The translations under genes and the position numbers were made by a program. Shown in pieces: positions 1-5,710 of a DNA stretch of 11,778 bases (its first letter is position 1; each line of letters opens with the position of its first letter). This DNA comes from Lachnospiraceae bacterium UBA1755 (GTDB lineage: Bacteria; Bacillota; Clostridia; Lachnospirales; Lachnospiraceae), in the NCBI GenBank assembly GCA_002314805.1, contig DCHJ01000113.1, positions 13,699 through 25,476 on the forward strand, given 5' to 3'. The notes under the pieces were generated by a model, which did not search any database, had not been told where the DNA came from, and saw nothing but the letters and a program-made list of their open reading frames with translations.

Positions 1-157
1 CAAGTGCCTTTGTACCGATGAACCTTCCTACGATGAGTCCGTCTGCCGCATTATAAAACTGCTGGATAACCGTACCCAGCGCTATCGGAAGGAAGAAGAT
101 CAGCAGCTTCTTCCACACCGTTCCGTTTAATAAGTCATATTTTTCTTCTCTGGTCAT
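1..157 (-). CDS. MATE-family efflux transporter, N-terminal part (cut by left window edge)
   Basis: The first 52 residues are visible; the rest lies beyond position 1. The start is the ATG at 157-155, preceded by GGAGAG (162-167) with 4 nt spacing. The visible protein has a short charged N-terminus, the typical 'LLNGTVWKKLL' lead-in, a hydrophobic first membrane segment, and 'QQFYNAADGLIVGRFIGT' across the loop into helix 2. This is the hallmark N-terminus of MATE (multi antimicrobial extrusion) proteins, Na+ or H+ antiporters in the cytoplasmic membrane that export drugs or metabolites. The substrate cannot be told. The family assignment is secure from this motif; completeness of the gene is unknown. 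It follows a pseudogene remnant and may have its own weak promoter (see 177-185). Confidence 0.85.
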   Translation of the reverse strand, partial: MTREEKYDLLNGTVWKKLLIFFLPIALGTVIQQFYNAADGLIVGRFIGTKAL

Positions 158-176
158 AATACTCTCCGCTCGTGCA

Positions 177-185
177 ATAATACCA
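177..185 (-). promoter_or_regulatory. Possible extended -10 element for the MATE gene
   Basis: On the minus strand TGGTATTAT (185-177) matches an extended -10 (TGnTATAAT) with one mismatch. No good -35 is visible 16-18 nt upstream. A start site near 170 would give a leader of only about 13 nt, barely including the GGAGAG ribosome binding site. This is therefore a weak call; the gene could be read from further upstream. Confidence 0.25.
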
Positions 186-233
186 CAAAGCGGAGCCTGA
201 TTCTATATCACTTGGATTTCTTTATCTGTTAGG

Positions 234-471
234 TTATGTTATCGGATGAGATAATGTCAGCTTCAAGGCCCGCGGTCCCATAATCCGACCGTCACTCCAT
301 CACTTTCGCTTTACCGGCCGTATAGCTTATCCCATTTTATCTGATGACCGATGTTCTGCAGGTGTACCCTTATATGATATGTCCTGCCGGTTTCAGGAAT
401 GCAGTGCACTTTTCATAACCGTCACCACGTTCAATCACATCATAATGCGTGACTTTGTCTTCATAATACTG
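234..471 (-). pseudogene. Remnant of an RluA-family pseudouridine synthase (C-terminal part, frameshifted)
   Basis: The 316 bp between the TrmH and MATE genes are not empty. On the minus strand three successive pieces, each in a different frame, match the C-terminal half of RluA/RluD-type 23S rRNA pseudouridine synthases. Piece 1 (about 471-409) reads VTHYDVIERGDGYEK, like the family's 'AVTHYxVLE' stretch. Piece 2 (409-311) reads PETGRTYHIRVHLQNIGH and ends WDKLYGR-stop; it carries the conserved 'TGRTHQIRVHL..IGHP...D.LYG' block. Piece 3 (to the stop at 236-234) reads PRALKLTLSHPIT, like the family's 'LHAxxLxFxHPxT' end. The N-terminal half with the catalytic Asp is absent. With three frames, internal stops and a missing N-terminus, no functional enzyme can be made. 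I infer a decayed gene, possibly truncated when the neighbouring genes moved in. Confidence 0.8.
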
Positions 472-473
472 CC

Positions 474-1298
474 TTAAGCATGGTGGCATATCTCCCAGAA
501 TGCGACCGCAGAAGCGGCGGCAACATTAAGTGAATCCACTCCATGACTCATCGGTATCTTCACTATGTAATCGCTCTCCGCCAGCGTTTCTTCTCTCAGA
601 CCGTTATTCTCATTGCCCATCACGATCGCAAGCTTCTCTTCCTTCCTGAGCCTTGCATCGTCGACGTACACATTGTCTTCCCTTAATGCCATTGCTGCGA
701 TCCTGAAATTGCGGGTTCGCATATCGGAGACATTATCGATATATGTCCACGGTATGTTGAATACATTGCCCATACTCACTCTTGTGCTGCGCCGGTAAAG
801 AGGATCCGCACAGTCACGTGTAAGCAATACCGCTTCAATGTCAAAGGCCGCAGCGCTCCTGAATATTGCCCCTACGTTTGTAGGATTCTCTACATCCTCA
901 AGTATGGCGATGCGTTTCATGTCTCTGCAGAGCTCTGCGGCATCAGGCATGGACTTTCTCTTCATGATGCACATCACTCCTCCGGTCATCTCAAAACCGC
1001 GCATTGACTTGATGATCTCATCACTTGCGGTATAAAATACTGTGTCATGCGCACCCGCAATTACGGATGCTGTAAGTGACTGCATTTCATCATCTTCCAG
1101 GCTGCTCTCACACGTCAGAAAAGACACTGCTTCGTATCCTGCTTCCAATGCCCGCGCAATTACCTTCGTGCTCTCTGCCACAAAGACTCCGGGGGCAGGC
1201 TCGTTGATACGTGCGAGCTGATTTTCCGTAAGTCTCATATATGGATCGAGCCTTGAATCATTTATATCTGTAATTGGTATCATATTTTTATTTATCAT
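474..1298 (-). CDS. TrmH/SpoU-family RNA 2'-O-methyltransferase
   Basis: A SPOUT-class, SAM-dependent enzyme predicted to methylate a ribose 2'-OH in rRNA or tRNA; the exact target cannot be read from the sequence. Numbered from a GTG one codon upstream (1301), residues 1-115 form an RNA-binding N-terminal domain. The trefoil-knot methyltransferase domain follows: motif 1 'ENPTNVGAIFRSA' (138-150, with the conserved Asn and Arg), motif 2 'IVMGNENNGL' (226-235), and motif 3 'IPMSHGVDSLNVAAASAV' (249-266), which forms the SAM-binding knot. About 275 residues is normal for the family. The ATG at 1298 overlaps the upstream stop as TGATG, so translational coupling to the Uma2 gene is likely; the GTG at 1301 is the alternative start. 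No good independent Shine-Dalgarno is present. Its stop abuts the pseudouridine synthase remnant, also an rRNA-modification gene. Confidence 0.9.
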   Translation of the reverse strand: MINKNMIPITDINDSRLDPYMRLTENQLARINEPAPGVFVAESTKVIARALEAGYEAVSFLTCESSLEDDEMQSLTASVIAGAHDTVFYTASDEIIKSMRGFEMTGGVMCIMKRKSMPDAAELCRDMKRIAILEDVENPTNVGAIFRSAAAFDIEAVLLTRDCADPLYRRSTRVSMGNVFNIPWTYIDNVSDMRTRNFRIAAMALREDNVYVDDARLRKEEKLAIVMGNENNGLREETLAESDYIVKIPMSHGVDSLNVAAASAVAFWEICHHA

Positions 1299-2131
1299 CA
1301 CAGTTCTATCTTGATCTCCCCGCCATAGATCCTTATCTCATGGATGCCATCAAGCGGCTCTATCTCCGGAATGTCGGTCTCATCAAAATAATATATCAGC
1401 AGCTTATCATTTTTAAGATCTGCTATCCAATATTCCCTTACTCCTGCGTGCCTGTATTTTTCCGTCTTAAGCGTCAGATCAATGCTCCTCGTGCCAGGAG
1501 AGAGCACCTCGAGCACAAAATCCGGAGCTCCGTAGATACAGCTGTCTTTAATCTTTTCGGGATCACATACAATAAGGAGATCCGGTTCAACCATCGTCCT
1601 GCTGTCACGATCAAGCTGTACTGCGATCGGTGAGATAAACGGCTCGCAGTTCCCGCCCTTTTCCTCTATCTGGTTTACCGCCTGAACAAGAAAATTCCTG
1701 ATAGTCCTCTGGTGCCTTATGTCCGGTGAAGCAAGGTCATAAAAATAACCGTCGATAAGTTCTTTCCTCACACCATCGGGAAGATTGTAATAATCCTCTG
1801 CCGTATTGTTACCTTCGCCGGTGATGTATGCTGTCGATATTGCGTGATATTCCTTTGCTGATGGCTTTTTCACTGCCAATGTCTCCGGATCATTTAAGTC
1901 ACAGCGATCTTCGTATCCCGGTCTGATCTCAGCAGTTCCGAATATCTCTGACGTCCTTCTCAGAGCAGTGAACATCGCATTTATAGTATTTATTCCGGGA
2001 TTTGGAGTCTCACCGCTTAAGACCTTGGCAACAGTGCTCACAGGGATTCCTGACAGCTCAGCAATCTGTGCATTGGTCATGCCTGATTTCTTTTTGATAC
2101 TGACCATCTCAGCATACCATTTTTCTTTCAT
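1298..2131 (-). CDS. Helix-turn-helix plus Uma2-family putative endonuclease
   Basis: 277 residues. Residues about 17-57 form an XRE/LacI-like helix-turn-helix ('MTNAQIAELSGIPVSTVAKVLSG'-type, with turn and recognition helix at 27-39). Residues about 113-250 form a Uma2 domain (DUF820, PD-(D/E)XK nuclease fold). Visible candidate active-site residues are E124 in 'ELIDG', 'EPD' at 182-184, and 'LEVLSPGT' (207-214, E208), followed by the lysine/tyrosine helix 'KTEKYRHAGVREYWIAD' (222-238). Uma2 proteins are widespread in Firmicutes and cyanobacteria, and their biological role is not settled. The HTH suggests sequence-directed DNA binding or autoregulation. The ATG at 2131 has an excellent AAGGAGG four bases upstream. 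Its stop overlaps the TrmH start (TGATG). Whether it cleaves DNA is inference. Confidence 0.85.
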   Translation of the reverse strand: MKEKWYAEMVSIKKKSGMTNAQIAELSGIPVSTVAKVLSGETPNPGINTINAMFTALRRTSEIFGTAEIRPGYEDRCDLNDPETLAVKKPSAKEYHAISTAYITGEGNNTAEDYYNLPDGVRKELIDGYFYDLASPDIRHQRTIRNFLVQAVNQIEEKGGNCEPFISPIAVQLDRDSRTMVEPDLLIVCDPEKIKDSCIYGAPDFVLEVLSPGTRSIDLTLKTEKYRHAGVREYWIADLKNDKLLIYYFDETDIPEIEPLDGIHEIRIYGGEIKIEL

Positions 2132-2160
2132 GCCGCCTCCTTTTCCAAATTCGGAATTCT

Positions 2161-2169
2161 ATTATTACA
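2161..2169 (-). promoter_or_regulatory. Possible extended -10 of the Uma2-TrmH pair
   Basis: On the minus strand TGTAATAAT (2169-2161) is one mismatch from the extended -10 consensus and lies in an AT-rich stretch (about 2150-2215). A start site near 2154 would give a leader of about 23 nt containing the AAGGAGG site, which fits well. No convincing -35 is seen. The preceding terminator-like hairpin supports a fresh transcription start here. Confidence 0.35.
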
Positions 2170-2222
2170 TTACCATATTTGGATATTCTTTGCTATGAAT
2201 TTTTCCAGATTCGATATGGAGA

Positions 2223-2252
2223 AAGGGCCGTCACTTTACAGCGCCGGCCCTT
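2223..2252 (-). terminator. Terminator-like hairpin after the creatininase gene
   Basis: A perfect 8-bp inverted repeat (AAGGGCCG / CGGCCCTT) with a 14-nt loop sits 26 nt downstream of the creatininase stop. On the minus strand it is followed by a short T-rich stretch (TTTCTCC). The stem is GC-rich but the T-tract is weak, so termination may be partial. It separates the buk-like/creatininase pair from the Uma2/TrmH pair. Confidence 0.6.
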
Positions 2253-2278
2253 ATACCAAAGTATTTCCTGTTTTGTCT

Positions 2279-3082
2279 TCATTGAAGCTTCGCATACTCG
2301 GCTTCAACTGTCTCAACCACGTGGTCAATTGCAGTCTTCACGAGCTTCTCACCAAGCTCATAGCTTGCATCACGCGGGTCATATACTACAGCATCATTCT
2401 CACTTCGCTTTCCCTCAAATACAAAATCATCAGCGATACCGTAGTCAGTATATTTAAGCGGTACCTCACGCGGAGGCAATGCGTTAAGGTCAGTATCATC
2501 CGGTCTTAAGTAGCACATAAACGAAGTCTCTACCCTGGTGCCGTGTCCGAAGTCAAGCTCAGGCTCCCCTTCCTTCTGCGGATCAGGCATCATGGTGATC
2601 ACCCTGCTCTTTGTCTCGTTGGAAAACTCAACACAGAGCCTTCTCAATGATCCGGTCTGTCCCCATGCTCCGTGACCGTTGACGATGACGATAAGCTTAT
2701 ACCCGGTCTCAACGAGCATGCGCAGATTCTCGCGTACCATAAGTGCAAATATCTCTTCTCTTGCATAAAAGCTCTTGAGATTGGTATTAGGCACATCCAT
2801 GCCCTTTACGTACATACTCTCTGCATCCTTAAAGCCCTTTGCTTCAAGTATGTACGCCGGTCTGTCACACTCTGTTCCGAAGAACATAGTAGGCATTACC
2901 ACACCGCCGGTCCGAAGTGCTGCTGCTCTTGCGACCTCCTGCGCCATGAGCGGATCTGTGCCAAATGGCATAGCAGGACCGTGCCATTCCAGCGGTCCCA
3001 CAGGAAAATATACGATAGACTTCCTTTCTCTTTCCGCCACTATCTCATCAGGTCTTAAAAACTCCATCTGTACTGTTCTCAT
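2279..3082 (-). CDS. Creatininase-family amidohydrolase
   Basis: 267 residues, normal for the family (PF02633). These are Zn/Mn-dependent cyclic-amide hydrolases of the cytoplasm; members include creatininase, the archaeal FAPy deformylase ArfB and the mycofactocin protein MftE. Metal-ligand positions are intact: 'VGPLEWHGPAMPFGTD' (28-43; E32, H34, D43), 'VNGHGAWGQ' (134-142; H137) and 'HGTRVETS' (180-187; E185). The start ATG at 3082 follows GGAAGGAGAG with normal spacing. It lies 27 nt after the butyrate kinase-like gene, so the two are almost certainly co-transcribed, and a hairpin closes the unit. The substrate cannot be inferred: creatinine breakdown would normally come with creatinase or sarcosine genes, none of which is here. 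The pairing with an acyl kinase hints at a small-molecule route releasing a carboxylate, but this is speculation. Confidence 0.85.
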   Translation of the reverse strand: MRTVQMEFLRPDEIVAERERKSIVYFPVGPLEWHGPAMPFGTDPLMAQEVARAAALRTGGVVMPTMFFGTECDRPAYILEAKGFKDAESMYVKGMDVPNTNLKSFYAREEIFALMVRENLRMLVETGYKLIVIVNGHGAWGQTGSLRRLCVEFSNETKSRVITMMPDPQKEGEPELDFGHGTRVETSFMCYLRPDDTDLNALPPREVPLKYTDYGIADDFVFEGKRSENDAVVYDPRDASYELGEKLVKTAIDHVVETVEAEYAKLQ

Positions 3083-3109
3083 ATTCTCTCCTTCCGATGT
3101 TTCTGCAGG

Positions 3110-4201
3110 TCACAGCCCCTGCCACACCGGCTCGCCTGTATACTTATGGGGCTTACGTATCCCTGCCAGTACTTCAAGCACAGCTCCCGCCATTGCTTCC
3201 TGCTCAACCTCCCCCGGATATACAGATATCGGTGCTATCCAGGCACACTTATTCTGTATCATTTCCACGATGTCACTGAATCTGACAAGTCCGCCTGTCA
3301 GCAGTATATCATCAACTCTGCCGTCAAGCACCACACTCATTTCTCCTATGGCTTTACATATCTGGTATATCATGGCTCCCCACACCTTACCCGCATAGTA
3401 ATCGCCTTCCGCTACCAGCTTATGCACCTTGTCTGCATCTGATGTGCCGAAATGATCAACAAAGCCTCCCGCGCGTGAACACATCTTTTTCATCTCTTCA
3501 ACGGTATGGCCTTCTTCGAGATAAGCCAGCACTTCAAGCACCGGTATGCTTCCTAGTCTTGTCGGTGTGAACGGTCCGTCGCCGCCGGCACCCTCTGTCG
3601 AATCTACCATCCTGCCATGCTCGTGAGCTGTGACAGTGATACCGCCATCAATATGGCAGATGATGAAATTGCAGTCCTCGTAGCGCCTGCCCTGTTTTTC
3701 GGCATGGATGCTTCCTATAGCTTTCTGGTTGAGCACATGTGTCTGTGCTCTCCTGTACAGTCCCTTTATGCCCGTGATTCGTGCGTAATCGCTGAGTTCA
3801 TCCACATTTGTAGGATTGAGAGTGAACATCTGACCGCCATACTCGCTGCACAGTTCATATGCCAGCATTACTCCCAGCTTCGCAGGGTGATCGCTTCCTC
3901 CCACGGCATCTCTCGTGTCATTAAACAGTCTCTCGTCTATTTCCATGACACCTGCTTCCTGAGTATAGGCACTGCCGCCTCTTCCGACCCATACATTGAT
4001 AGAAGCCGGATCGATATCATGTCCCCTCAGAAAATCCAGCAGCACCTTTTTCCTGAACGGCGTCTGATCATTGACAGTGGGATACTGCATAAGGACAGGC
4101 GCATCGTGGAAGATGCTATCGGTAAAAAGGCATCTCGCATCGTCAAAAACACTTATCTTTGTCGAAGTGGATCCGGGATTGATAATCAGTAATCTGTGCA
4201 T
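3110..4201 (-). CDS. buk: Divergent butyrate kinase-like acyl kinase (acetokinase family)
   Basis: 363 residues, close to the usual 355-360 of butyrate kinases, which convert acyl phosphate and ADP to the acid and ATP. ASKHA-fold markers are present: 'INPGSTSTK' (7-15, phosphate/adenosine loop), 'GRGG' (73-76, the Arg of the canonical ARGG), 'NVDELSDYARITGI' (132-145), 'THVLNQKA' (154-161, with the catalytic-type His), 'DGGITVTAHEHGR' (185-197), 'LTGGL' (301-305) and 'YPGEVEQEAMAGA' (328-340). Several positions differ from ordinary Buk: the nucleotide-site 'HLGGGISV' is here 'HIDGGITV', and 'ARGG' is 'GRGG'. No phosphate butyryltransferase (ptb) lies beside it. It may act on another acyl phosphate such as isobutyryl, propionyl or an aromatic acid. 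The start choice is uncertain; see the RBS entry at 4208-4221. Confidence 0.8.
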   Translation of the reverse strand: MHRLLIINPGSTSTKISVFDDARCLFTDSIFHDAPVLMQYPTVNDQTPFRKKVLLDFLRGHDIDPASINVWVGRGGSAYTQEAGVMEIDERLFNDTRDAVGGSDHPAKLGVMLAYELCSEYGGQMFTLNPTNVDELSDYARITGIKGLYRRAQTHVLNQKAIGSIHAEKQGRRYEDCNFIICHIDGGITVTAHEHGRMVDSTEGAGGDGPFTPTRLGSIPVLEVLAYLEEGHTVEEMKKMCSRAGGFVDHFGTSDADKVHKLVAEGDYYAGKVWGAMIYQICKAIGEMSVVLDGRVDDILLTGGLVRFSDIVEMIQNKCAWIAPISVYPGEVEQEAMAGAVLEVLAGIRKPHKYTGEPVWQGL

Positions 4202-4207
4202 ATGTTC

Positions 4208-4221
4208 AATAGGTTCTCCTT
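4208..4221 (-). promoter_or_regulatory. Ribosome binding site with odd spacing before the buk-like gene
   Basis: AAGGAG (4221-4216) is the only strong Shine-Dalgarno sequence near this start, yet it lies 14 nt from the ATG at 4201. An in-frame ATT at 4210-4208 lies 5 nt from it, with no stop between. Either the ATG is used at unusually long spacing or initiation occurs at the rare codon ATT, adding three residues before Met. ATT starts are known in bacteria (infC) but are rare, so I keep the ATG as the start. Confidence 0.4.
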
Positions 4222-4269
4222 CTGTCAGTTTCTGCTGTGTGATGACCTCATCTGCTGATGATAGCTGAG

Positions 4270-4279
4270 GGTGATCACC
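4270..4279. promoter_or_regulatory. Perfect palindrome GGTGATCACC upstream of the buk-like gene
   Basis: A 10-bp perfect palindrome lies in the 102-bp gap between the lipoprotein stop (4304) and the buk-like start (4201). On the minus strand a poor promoter candidate flanks it (CCGACA, then TATCAT 19 nt later), which would place the palindrome in the spacer as an operator. There is no T-tract, so it does not look like a terminator. Ten bases can be palindromic by chance. Confidence 0.2.
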
Positions 4280-4303
4280 ACCTGTCGGCAGCCACTTGAT
4301 ATT

Positions 4304-5518
4304 TTACTTCATCTCCGGCATCTCTTCAACAGGCTCGATGGGTACAGGGTCCCACTTTCCATCCTGCGTCTCGGTAAAGGGGAGCTTGTTATCTTTCACA
4401 TAATTGTATATCCAGTAATTCTTCCATTTCCTGCTGTATTCAGAATCCATTCTGTTGCTCTCTATATATTTGCTGTAAAGCTCTTTGTCGCCGTTACACC
4501 ATTTTTTCACCTTGGTATCCCATTCGTCCGCATCGTCGGCCTTATCGCTACCGACCACCTCGTAGGTGTTATCACCGGTCTTTTTCAGATAGGCAATGCC
4601 GGGCTCATTTCCGCCTGCTTCCACAGACAGCGTGCGGCCACGTCTGCTATATACCATTATGCGGAAATTTCCATACACCGTTATGTTGCCGCTGCCGTCA
4701 TCGGCGATCCTGCATAACACAAACTCAGGGAGAGCAACACCTCCGGCGGGTACATAATAGCCAGGATCCTTAAGGAAGTACTCAGTGACTGCCTTTACAA
4801 CTCCGTTATCCCCGTTGTATTTATATGCCGGCAGAGGCTCCCGCCTCTCCACTTTGCCTGCCTCGGTTTTCAGATTGAAGATATCAAAAAGCTCAGTATT
4901 ACTGCCTCCGTTATTGAAAGAATACCAGTCATTACCTCCGATGAGCATGTTGTCACAGCTGTCGGTTGCCGGCTGCAGCTCAAACACCTGACCGTCGCTG
5001 CGGGTCAGACGGACGAGCATATCATAGGGGCAGTTGGGCCAGCCGCTGAGTCTGACTGCAGTGCCCAGATGTCTTTCGATCCAGCGGAGAGAACCGTATC
5101 TTCTGGTCTCTGCCGTGCCGAACTCTCCGATGGCTTCTGCCTTTACGATATCGCGGATCTGAGCAGGATCAAATGCAACAGGAACCGCTGCGGCAGCCGT
5201 CGCAGAAGCCGTCTCAGACGCTGCTTTCTCAGACACTGCTGCAGTCTCAGGAGTTGTTGTCATCTCAGGTGCTGCTGCAGTCTCAGCCACCGCTGCAGTC
5301 CCAGATGCCGCTTCAGTCTCAGCCACCGCTGCAGTCTCAGATGCCACTTCCGTCCCTGGTGCTGCCTTGGCAGGAGCCACTTCAGCGGGTGCTTCCGCCG
5401 CAGTCTGTACCGACTCACCGATCTCCTGCACGGACTTTGAGCAGGCTGTAAGGATGATGGCCGAAAGGGCGCAAATCGCGAGGATGATCAAGTATCTGTG
5501 GTTTGAATTTTTTCTCAT
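4304..5518 (-). CDS. Lipoprotein with Ala/Glu/Thr-rich stalk and unrecognised C-terminal domain
   Basis: 404 residues. Residues 1-26 form a lipoprotein signal peptide: basic start, hydrophobic core, and lipobox LTAC with the acylated Cys at 26. The protein is thus predicted to sit on the outer face of the cytoplasmic membrane. Residues about 30-112 are low complexity (Ala, Glu, Thr, Ser, Val, Pro), a flexible stalk partly built from 36-nt DNA repeats. Residues about 113-404 form the functional part, rich in Trp and Tyr with a few Cys (163, 188, 269, 341). I do not recognise a family; 'GNFRIMVYSRRGRTLSV' and 'LKKTGDNTYEVV' recall beta-rich, NTF2-like-style C-terminal domains of other Firmicute lipoproteins, but this is only an impression. 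The ATG at 5518 has AAAGGAAAAG upstream. A strong promoter precedes it, so it is transcribed separately from the ECF operon, though it may belong functionally with it. The next gene begins 102 bp later. Confidence 0.85.
   Translation of the reverse strand: MRKNSNHRYLIILAICALSAIILTACSKSVQEIGESVQTAAEAPAEVAPAKAAPGTEVASETAAVAETEAASGTAAVAETAAAPEMTTTPETAAVSEKAASETASATAAAAVPVAFDPAQIRDIVKAEAIGEFGTAETRRYGSLRWIERHLGTAVRLSGWPNCPYDMLVRLTRSDGQVFELQPATDSCDNMLIGGNDWYSFNNGGSNTELFDIFNLKTEAGKVERREPLPAYKYNGDNGVVKAVTEYFLKDPGYYVPAGGVALPEFVLCRIADDGSGNITVYGNFRIMVYSRRGRTLSVEAGGNEPGIAYLKKTGDNTYEVVGSDKADDADEWDTKVKKWCNGDKELYSKYIESNRMDSEYSRKWKNYWIYNYVKDNKLPFTETQDGKWDPVPIEPVEEMPEMK
5281..5352 (-). repeat. Two tandem 36-nt in-frame repeats in the lipoprotein stalk
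   Basis: Units 5281-5316 and 5317-5352 are near-identical, differing at only a few positions. Each codes for 12 residues of the pattern 'AETxAASGTAAV'. More degenerate copies of the Ala/Glu/Thr motif extend to about 5183. The unit is a multiple of three, so gain or loss of copies changes stalk length without breaking the frame. Confidence 0.75.
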
Positions 5519-5571
5519 TAACTTTTCCTTTTCTGTTTTGTCAATAAATGAATGGGAAATGTGACGTATGA

Positions 5572-5580
5572 ATTATAGCA
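5572..5580 (-). promoter_or_regulatory. Extended -10 promoter of the lipoprotein gene
   Basis: On the minus strand TGCTATAAT (5580-5572) is a perfect extended -10 element. The expected start site is near 5565, giving a leader of about 47 nt before the ATG at 5518. No strong -35 is seen 16-18 nt upstream, which is common for extended -10 promoters. Two tandem 26-bp repeats lie about 40-90 bp upstream of the -10, where an activator could bind. Confidence 0.7.
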
Positions 5581-5618
5581 TAAATTCCTGTGCCATCTGT
5601 CACAATCTTCAAAATTCC

Positions 5619-5670
5619 TTACAGCCCTTTTCACGCCGGTTTGCCTGCAGCCCTTTTCACGCCTGTTTGC
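5619..5670. repeat. Two tandem 26-bp repeats between the ECF operon and the lipoprotein promoter
   Basis: The stretches 5622-5644 and 5648-5670 match at 22 of 23 positions and recur with a 26-bp period, close to 2.5 helical turns. On the minus strand each reads GCAAAC, one variable base (A or C), then GGCGTGAAAAGGGCTG. They occupy the 192-bp gap between the ECF fusion gene and the lipoprotein gene, just upstream of the latter's promoter. They could be paired protein-binding sites or a recent small duplication. Confidence 0.75.
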
Positions 5671-5710
5671 TATTGACATTATCCAGAAAAAGATACAGCC
5701 CGGTGCCCCG

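Noticed and set aside
2172..2182. CCATATTTGG, a CArG-box-like near-palindrome upstream of the Uma2 gene
   Set aside because: CArG boxes are eukaryotic; in an AT-rich bacterial intergenic region the match is most likely chance, and no second half-site pattern supports an operator.
2775..3398. Plus-strand open frame of 207 codons
   Set aside because: It lies antisense to the creatininase and buk-like genes, both of which have intact family motifs and ribosome sites; its translation has no family character.
5619..5670. CRISPR-like repeat
   Set aside because: Only two copies exist, with about 3 nt between 23-nt cores, so there are no spacers.
5671..5710. Rho-independent terminator for the ECF operon
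   Set aside because: A T5 run is present after the stop, but I could not build a stable stem before it; any hairpin is 3 bp at best.
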